A stretch of DNA of 64,000 bases from Comamonas testosteroni ATCC 11996 (GTDB lineage: Bacteria; Pseudomonadota; Gammaproteobacteria; Burkholderiales; Burkholderiaceae_C). A program made the position numbers and the translations under genes. The notes beneath the pieces were generated by a model. That model was not told where the DNA came from. It did no database searches and worked only from the letters and a program-made list of their open reading frames with translations. Positions 46,156 through 55,143 of this stretch are shown piece after piece (positions within the stretch are counted from its first letter, which is position 1; every line of letters starts with the position of its first letter). Where the stretch lies: assembly GCF_000241525.1 (NCBI RefSeq), contig NZ_AHIL01000026.1, positions 1-64,000 on the forward strand. Reading direction: 5' to 3'.

Positions 46156-47444
46156 AAATTCTTGTGATTGGCGGCGGTGGCCGTGAGCACGCTCTGGCGT
46201 GGAAGTTGGCCGAATCGCCCAAGGCGACCAAGGTCTATGTGGCTCCCGGTAACGGTGGCACTGCCCTGGCTGGCGGCAAGCTGGAGAACCTCAACATCAC
46301 CGATGTGAAGGCTCTGCGCGAGTGGGCCCAGGCCGAAAAAATTGCCGTGACCGTGGTGGGGCCCGAGGCTCCGCTGGCGGCTGGCGTGGTCGATGAGTTT
46401 CGTGCCCACGGACTCAAGGTCTTCGGCCCGACCAAGACTGCAGCCCAGCTGGAGTCTTCCAAGGCCTTCTCCAAGGACTTCATGGCGCGCCACAGCATTC
46501 CCACGGCGCAATATGAAACCTTCACCGACGCCGTCGCGGCCCACGCCTATGTGGATCGCCTGGGCGCTCCCATCGTCATCAAGGCCGACGGCCTTGCTGC
46601 CGGCAAGGGAGTGGTGGTGGCCATGTCGCTGCAGGAAGCCCATGATGCCGTGGACTTCATGCTGGTGGACAACAAGTACGGTGTGCAGCACAACGAAGGC
46701 GGCGCACGCGTCGTGATCGAGGAGTTCCTCGAAGGCGAGGAAGCCAGCTTCATCGTGCTGTGCGACGGCAAGAACGTGCTGGCGCTGGCTACCAGCCAGG
46801 ATCACAAGCGTCTGAAGGATGGCGACCAGGGCCCCAATACCGGCGGCATGGGCGCTTATTCGCCTGCTCCTGTGGTGACGGCCGATGTGCATGCCCGCGC
46901 CATGCGCGAGATCATCCTGCCCACCATCCGCGGCATGGAAAAAGACGGCGTGCCCTATACCGGCTTCCTGTACGCAGGTCTGATGATCGACAAGGTCGGC
47001 CATCTCAAGACGCTGGAATTCAACTGCCGCATGGGCGATCCGGAAACCCAGCCCATCATGATGCGTCTCAAGAGCGATCTGGTGGATGTCATGCTGGCAG
47101 CCTGCGAAGGCAAGCTCGATCAGCTGGAGTTGCAGTGGGACCGCCGTACCGCATTGGGCGTGGTCATGGCTGCTGCCGGCTATCCTGAAAACCCGCGCAA
47201 GGGCGATGTCATCACCGGCCTGCCTGCAGCAGCCGACGATGCCATGGTCTTCCATGCCGGCACCCAGCTGGGCGATGACGGCCAGCCTGTGACCAGCGGT
47301 GGTCGCGTGCTGTGCGTGACCGTGCTGGCCGACAGTGTCAAGCAGGCGCAGCAGAAGGTGTATGACGTGGCACGTGGCATCCATTTCGATGGTGCCCAGT
47401 ATCGTCGCGACATCGGCTTCCGTGCCGTCAAGAAGGCCGACTGA
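46152..47444 (+). CDS. purD: Phosphoribosylamine-glycine ligase
   Basis: 430 residues, full length. [24 protein letters not shown] opening; an ATP-grasp core with [47 protein letters not shown] and [15 protein letters not shown]. It catalyses the second step of purine synthesis, joining glycine to phosphoribosylamine. The start overlaps yebC (ATGA) and the stop overlaps hemF (TGATG), so yebC-purD-hemF form one transcription unit. Confidence 0.98.
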   Translation: MKILVIGGGGREHALAWKLAESPKATKVYVAPGNGGTALAGGKLENLNITDVKALREWAQAEKIAVTVVGPEAPLAAGVVDEFRAHGLKVFGPTKTAAQLESSKAFSKDFMARHSIPTAQYETFTDAVAAHAYVDRLGAPIVIKADGLAAGKGVVVAMSLQEAHDAVDFMLVDNKYGVQHNEGGARVVIEEFLEGEEASFIVLCDGKNVLALATSQDHKRLKDGDQGPNTGGMGAYSPAPVVTADVHARAMREIILPTIRGMEKDGVPYTGFLYAGLMIDKVGHLKTLEFNCRMGDPETQPIMMRLKSDLVDVMLAACEGKLDQLELQWDRRTALGVVMAAAGYPENPRKGDVITGLPAAADDAMVFHAGTQLGDDGQPVTSGGRVLCVTVLADSVKQAQQKVYDVARGIHFDGAQYRRDIGFRAVKKAD

Positions 47445-48397
47445 TGAACCAGACATCCTCATCTTCTGTGGCTGATCAGCTGCCTGCGGCCGAGGTGCGT
47501 GAGTACCTGGTGGGTCTGCAGAGCCGTATCACCGAGGCGCTGGAAGCGATCGAAGGCGAGGGTGGTGCGCGTTTTCTGGCAGACGCCTGGCACAAGGAAC
47601 CGGGCGAAAAGCTGCAAGGCAACGGCGTCACCAAGATCATGGAGGGCGGGCGCGTGTTCGAGCGCGCAGGCTGCGGTTTCTCGCATGTGCGCGGGCCACA
47701 GCTGCCGCCTTCGGCCACACAGCACCGGCCTGAGCTGGCAGGGGCGCCGTTCGAGGCCATGGGCGTGTCGCTGGTGTTTCATCCGCGTAATCCCCTGGTG
47801 CCCACGGTGCACATGAATGTGCGCATGATCTCGGCCGGCCATGAGGGGCAGCCCAAGACCTGCTGGTTTGGCGGCGGCATGGATCTAACGCCGGTCTATG
47901 GCTTTGAAGAAGATGCCGTGCATTTCCATCAGACCTGCCGCGATGCGCTGGCACCATTTGGCGAGCCGCTCTACCCGCGCTTCAAGCAGTGGTGCGACGA
48001 GTATTTCTTCCTCAAGCATCGCAACGAGCAGCGCGGCATTGGCGGCATCTTCTTCGATGATTTCAGCGAACTGGGTCAGCAGCAGAGCTTTGCCATGCTG
48101 CGCTCGGTGGGCGATGCCTTTCTGAAGGCCTATCTGCCTATCGTGGAGCGCCGCAAGAATTTGCCTTACACCCAGCAGCAGGTGGACTTTCAGCGATACC
48201 GCCGTGGGCGCTATGTGGAGTTCAACCTGGTCTGGGACCGCGGCACGCATTTCGGGCTGCAGTCCGGCGGCCGTACCGAATCCATTTTGCTGTCCATGCC
48301 GCCTCATGCGGACTGGAGCTATCAGCGCGAGGATGCACCGGGTACCCCTGAGCGTGATTTGCTGGATAAATTCCTGATTCGCCGCGACTGGCTGTAA
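47444..48397 (+). CDS. hemF: Oxygen-dependent coproporphyrinogen-III oxidase
   Basis: 317 residues. Family signatures: [14 protein letters not shown] [18 protein letters not shown], the [12 protein letters not shown] motif, and [33 protein letters not shown]. It decarboxylates coproporphyrinogen III to protoporphyrinogen IX with O2. A hairpin plus T run follows at 48406-48451. Confidence 0.98.
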   Translation: MNQTSSSSVADQLPAAEVREYLVGLQSRITEALEAIEGEGGARFLADAWHKEPGEKLQGNGVTKIMEGGRVFERAGCGFSHVRGPQLPPSATQHRPELAGAPFEAMGVSLVFHPRNPLVPTVHMNVRMISAGHEGQPKTCWFGGGMDLTPVYGFEEDAVHFHQTCRDALAPFGEPLYPRFKQWCDEYFFLKHRNEQRGIGGIFFDDFSELGQQQSFAMLRSVGDAFLKAYLPIVERRKNLPYTQQQVDFQRYRRGRYVEFNLVWDRGTHFGLQSGGRTESILLSMPPHADWSYQREDAPGTPERDLLDKFLIRRDWL

Positions 48398-48405
48398 TCA
48401 GTCTG

Positions 48406-48451
48406 TTTCCTTGCCGGCAGCGCATAAAGCCCTGTCAGCAAGGAAATTTTT
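48406..48451 (+). terminator. Candidate terminator after hemF
   Basis: TTTCCTTGC (48406-48414) pairs with GCAAGGAAA (48438-48446), followed by five T. The long loop can form a CAG/CTG inner stem. It ends the yebC-purD-hemF unit before rsfS. Confidence 0.5.
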
Positions 48452-48626
48452 AGAAAACTATAATTTCCATAGCTGGATGCGCGCTATCGACTGGCGCGTC
48501 AACCTTTTTCAATGCGTGAAGAGCACGGGTCTTAGGGGCCTGAACGCAGACGCTAACCCAGCCCTGATACGGGTGTGGCGCAGCACACGCTATATTGATC
48601 CCATCATTTACTGATTCCATCGCCTG

Positions 48627-49304
48627 ATGACCACCTCCACCAAATCGGATTCCGCAGCCAAGCGCGACGTCACCAAACTCCAGCGAGCCATTGTTGACGG
48701 CCTCGAAGACGTCAAGGCCCACGACATCCAGGTGTTCAACACCGAAGCACTGTCGCCGCTGTTCGAGCGCGTGATCGTGGCCTCGGGTACTTCCAACCGC
48801 CAGACCAAGGCACTTGCCTCCAGCGTGCGCGAAGCCGTCAAGGAAGCAGGGTTTCCCGTGCCCCGCCAGGAAGGTGAGCAAAACGGCGAATGGATCATCG
48901 TGGACTGCGGCTCGGTGGTCTGCCACATCATGCAGCCGGCCATCCGCCAGTACTACCGCCTGGAAGAAATCTGGGGCGAGACACCGGTGCGCATGAAGAT
49001 CGGTGCCGCCAAGCCCAAGCCCGCCGAAGTGGCCGCCAAGAAGCTGGCTGCCAAGCTGGCCGTGGAAAAGGCAGCTGCGGAAAACACCGTTGTCGAGAAA
49101 AAGCCTGCCGCCAAGAAGGCTGCGGCCAAGAAGCCCGCCACCAAGACGGCTGCCGGTGCCAAGCCTGCGGCAAAGAAGCCTGCTGCCAAGTCAGCCGCAG
49201 CCAAGACGGTCAAGACCGTGGTTGTCAAGCCCAGCACGCCCCGTACTGCCAAGCCGGTTGCGGCCAAACCCGCAGCCAAGCGTGCTCCCCGCGCCAAGGC
49301 CTAA
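48627..49304 (+). CDS. rsfS: Ribosomal silencing factor RsfS with Lys/Ala-rich C-terminal tail
   Basis: 225 residues, about twice the usual 105-130. Residues 1-125 are the RsfS/Iojap domain (DVKAHDIQVFNTEALSP, GTSNRQTKALASSVREAVKE, EWIIVDCGSVVCHIMQPAIRQYYRLEEIW). It binds ribosomal protein L14 and blocks 50S-30S joining in starved cells. Residues 126-225 are a low-complexity KPAAKKAAAKK tail resembling bacterial histone-H1-like proteins and likely to bind RNA or DNA. The stop abuts the rlmH start (TAAATG). Confidence 0.93.
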   Translation: MTTSTKSDSAAKRDVTKLQRAIVDGLEDVKAHDIQVFNTEALSPLFERVIVASGTSNRQTKALASSVREAVKEAGFPVPRQEGEQNGEWIIVDCGSVVCHIMQPAIRQYYRLEEIWGETPVRMKIGAAKPKPAEVAAKKLAAKLAVEKAAAENTVVEKKPAAKKAAAKKPATKTAAGAKPAAKKPAAKSAAAKTVKTVVVKPSTPRTAKPVAAKPAAKRAPRAKA

Positions 49305-49772
49305 ATGAAGCTGACCATCGTGGCTGTAGGCCTGCATGTGCCCGACTGGGCGCAGACGGCCTACGACGATTACGCCAAGCGCTTTCCGCCCGAACTCAAG
49401 GTCGAACTCAAGGCCGTCAAGACCGAGCCGCGCGGCTCCAAGACGCTGGAGACCCTGTATGCGGCAGAGCGCAAGCGTATCGAAGCCGCCATCCCCAGGG
49501 GCACCCGCATCGTGGTGCTCGACGAGCGCGGCACCAATCTGACCACCAAGGCGCTGGCCCAGCGTCTCAAGGGCTGGCAGCTCGAGAGCGATGATGTGGC
49601 TTTGGTCATCGGCGGCCCCGACGGACTGGACCCCGAGTTCAAGGCCTCGGCACATGAGCGCATCCGTCTGTCCGACCTGACCTTGCCGCATGCCATGGTG
49701 CGCGTGCTGCTGATCGAGCAGCTCTACCGCGCCTGGTCGGTCAATGCCGGTCACCCCTACCACCGCGAATAA
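49305..49772 (+). CDS. rlmH: 23S rRNA (pseudouridine1915-N3)-methyltransferase RlmH
   Basis: 155 residues, the exact family size. SPOUT fold with the cofactor knot region [12 protein letters not shown] and the C-terminal [20 protein letters not shown]. It methylates pseudouridine 1915 of 23S rRNA. It starts immediately after the rsfS stop. Confidence 0.97.
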   Translation: MKLTIVAVGLHVPDWAQTAYDDYAKRFPPELKVELKAVKTEPRGSKTLETLYAAERKRIEAAIPRGTRIVVLDERGTNLTTKALAQRLKGWQLESDDVALVIGGPDGLDPEFKASAHERIRLSDLTLPHAMVRVLLIEQLYRAWSVNAGHPYHRE

Positions 49773-49824
49773 GCGCTTGTGATCGGACTCTGCGTGCAAT
49801 TTCACGCAGTGCGTGATACTATGA

Positions 49825-49872
49825 TTTTGATAGCCTTTTACGCTTTATATATGGGCGCTAGAGGCCATTTTT
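49825..49872. repeat. Comamonadaceae-type intergenic repeat
   Basis: TTTGATAGCCTTTTACGCTT ... GGGCGCTAGAGGCCATTTTT, in the gap between rlmH and maf. Confidence 0.8.
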
Positions 49873-49882
49873 AATCAAGATC

Positions 49883-50497
49883 ATGGCGCCATTTCTCTAT
49901 CTTGCATCCCAAAGTCCCCGCCGTCGTCAGCTGCTGGAGCAGCTGGGCGTGGCGCATGAATTGCTGCTGCCCAATGCAGCGGGTGATATCGCCGAGGATG
50001 CCGAGGCCATAGAGGCCGATCTGGTCGGGGAAGACCCCCATGATTATGTGCAGCGCGTGACGGCCGGCAAGCTCGATGCAGCCGTGGCCCGCCATGCGCG
50101 GCGCGGTCTGCCGGCGGCCCCCATTCTGTGCTCCGACACCACCGTGGCACTGGGCAAGCAGATTCTGGGCAAGCCCACCGATGCCGAAGACGCGCGACGC
50201 ATTCTGCGTCTGCTCTCCGGGGCCGAACATGAGGTGCTGACCGCTGTAGCGCTGCAAAGCGGCGGGCGGCGTCTGCAGGCCCTGTCGGTGTCCACCGTGC
50301 GCTTTGCGCCCATGACCGAGGCACAGATCGATGCCTATGTGCTCACGGGCGAGCCCATGGGCAAGGCCGGTGCCTATGGCATACAGGGCAGGGCGGCCGC
50401 GCATATTGAGCAGATCCGCGGCAGCTATTCGGCCATCATGGGCCTGCCCGTTTACGAAACTGCCGAGCTTTTGCGCGAGCTGGGCTGGCCGCTCTGA
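49883..50497 (+). CDS. maf: Maf-family nucleotide pyrophosphatase
   Basis: 204 residues: [17 protein letters not shown] opening with the substrate-binding SxSPRR motif, [28 protein letters not shown] and [13 protein letters not shown]. Family members hydrolyse non-canonical or methylated nucleoside triphosphates such as dTTP, UTP or m7GTP. It is in the conserved rsfS-rlmH-maf-rng order. Confidence 0.95.
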   Translation: MAPFLYLASQSPRRRQLLEQLGVAHELLLPNAAGDIAEDAEAIEADLVGEDPHDYVQRVTAGKLDAAVARHARRGLPAAPILCSDTTVALGKQILGKPTDAEDARRILRLLSGAEHEVLTAVALQSGGRRLQALSVSTVRFAPMTEAQIDAYVLTGEPMGKAGAYGIQGRAAAHIEQIRGSYSAIMGLPVYETAELLRELGWPL

Positions 50498-50636
50498 ACC
50501 TTTGGCGCAATCGACACTCTGTTCTTGAGGCTTCCCCAAGGGAAGGTCTGCATGGCAGCTGTCTTGCGCCAGCCATGCGCGCGTCGCACACTGGGCGCAG
50601 CAAAAGCCAGGACATATAAAGAAAGAACGACTGTCA

Positions 50637-52124
50637 ATGCAGCAAGATATTCTGATCAACTGGTCGCCGCAGGAGACGCGGGTGGCGATTGTCGAGAATG
50701 GCGCCGTGCAGGAGCTGCACATGGAGCGCCCTCTGGAGCGGGGACTCGTCGGCAACATCTATCTGGGTAAGGTCTCGCGCGTGCTGCCCGGCATGCAGTC
50801 CGCCTTCATCGATATCGGCCTGGAGCGTGCGGCCTTTTTGCATGTGGCCGATGTCTGGCAGCGTCAGGAAAGCGGCGAAGCCCCGATGTTCGCGCGCAAG
50901 GACCAGCCGCTGACACCCATCGAAAAGCAGGTGTTCGAAGGCCAGTCCATCATGGTGCAGGTCATCAAGGACCCCATAGGCACCAAGGGCGCGCGCCTGT
51001 CCACGCAGATCAGCATTGCAGGGCGCCTGTTGGTGTTTCTGCCCCAGGACGACCATATCGGCATCTCCCAGAAAATCCCTCAGAACGAGCGCGACGCCTT
51101 GCGGACCCGCCTGCAGGAGCTGGTCGGCACCAAGGAGGGGGGCGGTGGCGGCGGGTTCATTCTGCGCACCAATGGCGAGGAATCCAGCGATGCCGAGCTG
51201 GCCGATGACATCCGTTATCTGCGCAAGACCTGGGCGCGCATCAAGGATGCGGCGCAGAAGCTGCCCGTGATGTCGGTGCTGCATCAGGACCTGAACCTGC
51301 TGCAGCGTGTGCTGCGAGACCTGGTCGGTGAGAACACCCAGAGCATTCGCATCGATTCGCGCGAGCAGTTTGCGCTGCTCAAGAGCTTTGGCCAGGAATA
51401 CATGCCGGCGGCAGTACCCAAGCTGGCGCTGTACAAGGGCGAGCGGCCGATTTTTGACCTCTACAACATCGACGAGGAAATCGCGCGTGCGCTGGGGCGG
51501 CGTGTGGATCTGAAGTCGGGCGGCTATCTGATCGTCGATCAGACCGAAGCCCTGACCACCATCGATGTGAACACGGGCGGCTATGTCGGTGCGCGCAATT
51601 TTGACGACACCATCTTCAAGACCAACCTGGAAGCGGCGCACGCCATTGCGCGTCAGTTGCGGCTGCGCAATCTGGGCGGCATCGTCATCGTGGACTTCAT
51701 CGACATGGTGCGCGAGGAGCATCAGGGCGAGGTGCTCTCCGAATTCCGCCGCCAGCTGGCGCGCGACCGCGTCAAGACCATGGCTGGCGGCTTCTCGCAA
51801 CTGGGCCTGGTGGAGATGACGCGCAAGCGTACGCGCGAGTCGCTGGCCCATATGCTGTGCGAGCCCTGTGAAGCCTGCTCCGGCAAGGGCAACGTCAAGA
51901 CCGCGCGCAGCATCTGCTACGAGGTGCTGCGTGAAATCCTGCGCGAAGCGCGCCAGTTCAACCCGCATGAGTTCCGCATCGTGGCATCCCCCAAGGTGGT
52001 GGAGATGTTCCTCGACGAGGAAAGCCAGCATCTGGCCAGCCTCTCCGACTTCATCGGCAAGCCGATCTCCCTGCAGGCCGAGACTGCGATGGCGCAGGAG
52101 CAATATGACATTGTTCTGCTTTGA
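50637..52124 (+). CDS. rng: Ribonuclease G
   Basis: 495 residues with the S1-like RNA-binding region (LVGNIYLGKVSRVLPGMQSAFIDIGLERAAFLHVAD), the catalytic core TTIDVNTGGYVGARNFDDTIFKTNLEAA with its metal-binding aspartate, IVIVDFIDMV, and the zinc-link cysteines in CEPCEACSGKG. It lacks the long C-terminal scaffold of RNase E, so it is RNase G, which processes the 5' end of 16S rRNA and some mRNAs. Confidence 0.97.
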   Translation: MQQDILINWSPQETRVAIVENGAVQELHMERPLERGLVGNIYLGKVSRVLPGMQSAFIDIGLERAAFLHVADVWQRQESGEAPMFARKDQPLTPIEKQVFEGQSIMVQVIKDPIGTKGARLSTQISIAGRLLVFLPQDDHIGISQKIPQNERDALRTRLQELVGTKEGGGGGGFILRTNGEESSDAELADDIRYLRKTWARIKDAAQKLPVMSVLHQDLNLLQRVLRDLVGENTQSIRIDSREQFALLKSFGQEYMPAAVPKLALYKGERPIFDLYNIDEEIARALGRRVDLKSGGYLIVDQTEALTTIDVNTGGYVGARNFDDTIFKTNLEAAHAIARQLRLRNLGGIVIVDFIDMVREEHQGEVLSEFRRQLARDRVKTMAGGFSQLGLVEMTRKRTRESLAHMLCEPCEACSGKGNVKTARSICYEVLREILREARQFNPHEFRIVASPKVVEMFLDEESQHLASLSDFIGKPISLQAETAMAQEQYDIVLL

Positions 52125-52150
52125 GTGAGGGGGCATTCAGTGTCATTTGA

Positions 52151-52170
52151 TTTGGAAATCATTTTCCAAA
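52151..52170. repeat. Perfect AT-rich palindrome downstream of rng
   Basis: TTTGGAAA-TCAT-TTTCCAAA, an 8-bp perfect inverted repeat in an AT-rich 230-bp gap that marks the left edge of the restriction island. It could be a regulatory site of the hsd genes or a weak terminator. Confidence 0.6.
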
Positions 52171-52375
52171 TTCAAACAATGCTCAAAAGAATTTGTTGCC
52201 CAATTTCTCCAAACTGATTTACTTGCATTTGGCATTTATAAGTAGAAGCAGTGTTGTGAGGTTGGCGACGTGTACCGATCAAATGGAAAATTCCTGCGAA
52301 TCCAAATGACCACCAAGCCTGACTGAGGGCCTGTACATCCGCGTCATAATCCCGATGAAAAGCAATGAGGATGGC

Positions 52376-54976
52376 ATGGACAAGAAGCAGCTTAGCGAAG
52401 CCGACATTTGTGCGAAATTCATCAGCCCGGCCGTGCTGAATGCTGGTTGGAGCGAGTTGGACCAGATCTACCGTGAGTACACCATTGCTCCGGGGCGTAT
52501 TGTGGTCAGAGGGCAGAAGGCCCAGCGCAATCTTCAGTCGGTTTTGCGTGCAGATTACTTGCTATGCCATCAGTATGGTCAGCCTTTGGCCGTTATTGAG
52601 GCCAAAGACAACTGCCATACCGTCGGCGCGGGCATGCAACAAGCCGCTGAATATGCCGAGCGCATGGGGGTGCCTTTTGCATTTGCCAGCAACGGCGACG
52701 GCTTTGTATTCAGGGATGCCAGCTTGCTTTTCAACGGGCAGTTGTTGACCGACCTCCGAATGGACGAGTTCCCATCGCCTGGGCGGCTTTGGGCGCTATT
52801 TCAGCAATGGAAAGGCTGGTCAGCTGAACAGACCCGTGTGAATGGCTTCGCCTACCACCAAGGCGACAATGGCCGTGTGCCGCGCTACTACCAGTTGCAC
52901 GCCATCAACCGCACTTTGGAGGCGGTAGCCGCAGGGCAAAACCGTGTGTTGCTTGTCATGGCCACTGGCACCGGCAAAACTTATACCGCCTTCCAGATCA
53001 TCTGGCGCCTGCTCAAAAGCGGGGCCAAAAAACGGGTGTTGTTCCTCGCCGACCGAAACATCCTGGTGGACCAGACCATGGTGGGCGACTTCAAGCCCTT
53101 CAAGGGCGGCATGGCCAAGCTCAGCCCCAACGCCAAGGGCATTGAGCGTGTGGATGCCAATGGAGTCACCACAGTGGATGAGCTGGAGCTGGCAGTCACC
53201 AAAGGCAAGAAAAGCACAGGTGGCAAGCAAGTCAACAAAGCCTATGAGGTGTATCTGGGCCTGTACCAGGCCGTTACCGGCAAGAGCGGTGCGGATGATG
53301 TGTACAAACAGTTCAGTCCCGACTTTTTTGACCTCATCATCATTGATGAATGTCACCGTGGTAGCGCCAATGAAGATTCGGCCTGGCGCGAGATTCTGGA
53401 CTACTTCAGCAGTGCTACCCAGGTGGGGCTGACGGCTACGCCCAAAGAAACCGAGGATGCCTCCAACATCCACTACTTTGGCGAGCCCGTCTACACCTAC
53501 ACCCTCAAGGAAGGCATAGAAGACGGCTTTCTGGCCCCGTACAAAGTCGTGCGCGTCGATCTGGATCGTGACACCTTTGGCTGGCGGCCCCCCAAGGGCA
53601 TGCTGGACGACAACGGACACCCCATTGAAGACCGCATCTACAACGCGGCCGACATGAACCGCAACCTGGTGCTGGGCCTGCGCGACCGCGTGGTGGCGGG
53701 CAAAGTTACCGAATACCTCAAGGGCACAGACCGCAACGCCAAAACCATTGTCTTCTGCGAAGACGTGGACCACGCCCAGCGCATGACGGCCGCGCTGGCG
53801 CAGGCCAGCAAAGACATCTGCGCGACCCGCCACAAATATGTGATGCAGATCACTGGCGACAACGAGGTAGGCAAGCGCGAGCTGGACAACTTCATCGACC
53901 CTGACAGCCCAGACCCCGTGATTGCCGTCACCAGCAAGCTGATGAGCACTGGTGTGGATGCCCAGACCTGCAAGCTCGTGGTTCTGGATCAGAACATCAA
54001 GTCCATGACGCTGTTCAAGCAAATCATTGGGCGCGGCACGCGGTTGAACGAAGAGCATGGCAAGCAGTTCTTCACGATTTTGGATTTCAAGCGCGCGACG
54101 GAGCTGTTTGCCGACAAGGACTTTGACGGTGAGCCCGTGCAGATCTACCAGCCCACGGGTGATGACGATGTGGTGCCACCACCACCGCCGCCCGCGGACG
54201 ATGAAAGCACCGTGATCGACGGCGACAGCTGGTTGCCAGACACGGATGGCGATGGCCAGGGTGACGGCAGCTCCGTGCCGGGCGGCAACACCAAGGACCC
54301 GGCAGGCGTCTATGGTGACGGGACTGGTGGCAGCGCTGGTGCGGCAGGCGGCACGGACAAGCCCCGCAAATACCAGATCGGCGGCCGCGTCACCGTGGCC
54401 ATTGCCCGTGAGCGCGTGCAATACCTGGACGCCAACGGCAAGCTGGTGACAGAAAGCCTGCGCGACTTCACCCGCATCAACCTGGCCAAAAAATACGAAT
54501 CGCTGGACGCCTTCATGCAGGCCTGGAGCAGCGCCGACCGCAAGCAGGCCTTGATCGAGGAACTGCAGCACCACGGCGTGCTGCTCGATGTGCTGACCGA
54601 AGAGTTGGCACAGGAAAAAGGCGACGGCAGCAGCCTGCAAGGGGCTGACCCGTTCGATGTGCTGCTGCACGTTGCCTATGACCAGCCCATACTCACCCGC
54701 AGTGAACGGGCCAGACGGGCCAGGAAGAAGCTGCACGACGATGGCATCTACTCCAAGTACGGTGAAACCGCCCGCAAGGTGCTGGACGCTTTGATCGACA
54801 AGTACGCAGACGAGGGCATTGCTGCCATTGAAAATACCGATGTACTCAAGGTCCAGCCCTTGAGCCAGATGGGCTCGCCAGTTGAGTTGATCAAGAGCTT
54901 TGGCGGCTCCAAGCTCAATTACCAGACTGCCATCGCCCATCTGGGCCAAGCCATCTATCAGCCAGGCCATCCATAA
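52376..54976 (+). CDS. hsdR: Type I restriction endonuclease subunit R
   Basis: About 866 residues. GAGG 5 bp before the ATG at 52376 supports that start; an upstream in-frame ATG at 52355 lacks a site. An N-terminal nuclease domain (ADYLLCHQYGQPLAVIEAKDN, with the D...E-x-K nuclease residues) precedes SF2 helicase motifs MATGTGKTYTAFQI, IIDECHRG and LTATPKET. A Pro/Asp/Gly-rich linker (about 602-665) separates the motor from the C-terminal domain. It translocates DNA and cleaves remote from the site in a complex with HsdM and HsdS. Confidence 0.95.
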   Translation: MDKKQLSEADICAKFISPAVLNAGWSELDQIYREYTIAPGRIVVRGQKAQRNLQSVLRADYLLCHQYGQPLAVIEAKDNCHTVGAGMQQAAEYAERMGVPFAFASNGDGFVFRDASLLFNGQLLTDLRMDEFPSPGRLWALFQQWKGWSAEQTRVNGFAYHQGDNGRVPRYYQLHAINRTLEAVAAGQNRVLLVMATGTGKTYTAFQIIWRLLKSGAKKRVLFLADRNILVDQTMVGDFKPFKGGMAKLSPNAKGIERVDANGVTTVDELELAVTKGKKSTGGKQVNKAYEVYLGLYQAVTGKSGADDVYKQFSPDFFDLIIIDECHRGSANEDSAWREILDYFSSATQVGLTATPKETEDASNIHYFGEPVYTYTLKEGIEDGFLAPYKVVRVDLDRDTFGWRPPKGMLDDNGHPIEDRIYNAADMNRNLVLGLRDRVVAGKVTEYLKGTDRNAKTIVFCEDVDHAQRMTAALAQASKDICATRHKYVMQITGDNEVGKRELDNFIDPDSPDPVIAVTSKLMSTGVDAQTCKLVVLDQNIKSMTLFKQIIGRGTRLNEEHGKQFFTILDFKRATELFADKDFDGEPVQIYQPTGDDDVVPPPPPPADDESTVIDGDSWLPDTDGDGQGDGSSVPGGNTKDPAGVYGDGTGGSAGAAGGTDKPRKYQIGGRVTVAIARERVQYLDANGKLVTESLRDFTRINLAKKYESLDAFMQAWSSADRKQALIEELQHHGVLLDVLTEELAQEKGDGSSLQGADPFDVLLHVAYDQPILTRSERARRARKKLHDDGIYSKYGETARKVLDALIDKYADEGIAAIENTDVLKVQPLSQMGSPVELIKSFGGSKLNYQTAIAHLGQAIYQPGHP

Positions 54977-54992
54977 GCCTGCAAAATGTATA

Positions 54993-55032
54993 GCTGCCCA
55001 CGCTTTTCTGAAAAGCGTGGGCAGCATTTTTT
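54993..55032 (+). terminator. Strong terminator after hsdR
   Basis: A perfect 15-bp stem, GCTGCCCACGCTTTT and AAAAGCGTGGGCAGC, with a CTG loop, followed by ATTTTTT. It implies that hsdM may have its own promoter in the 110 bp that follow. Confidence 0.9.
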
Positions 55033-55143
55033 ACACGACTTACGCAAATGGGTTCAGGCAAGGCGACTGCCTCGGGAGGCAGCCCTTGTTGCATTCTTGT
55101 TTGCGCAAGTCCCATTTTTGTTTAGATACCCAGAGTTCGCCGC

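Noticed and set aside
48411..48614. 67-codon frame between hemF and rsfS, considered as a nadD remnant
   Set aside because: No nucleotidyltransferase motif (GxFxPxHxGH) in any frame of the gap.
52820..55027. 735-codon open frame on the minus strand opposite hsdR
   Set aside because: Antisense shadow of hsdR with biased composition (V, H, L, G-rich) and no family features; the plus strand has full helicase motifs.
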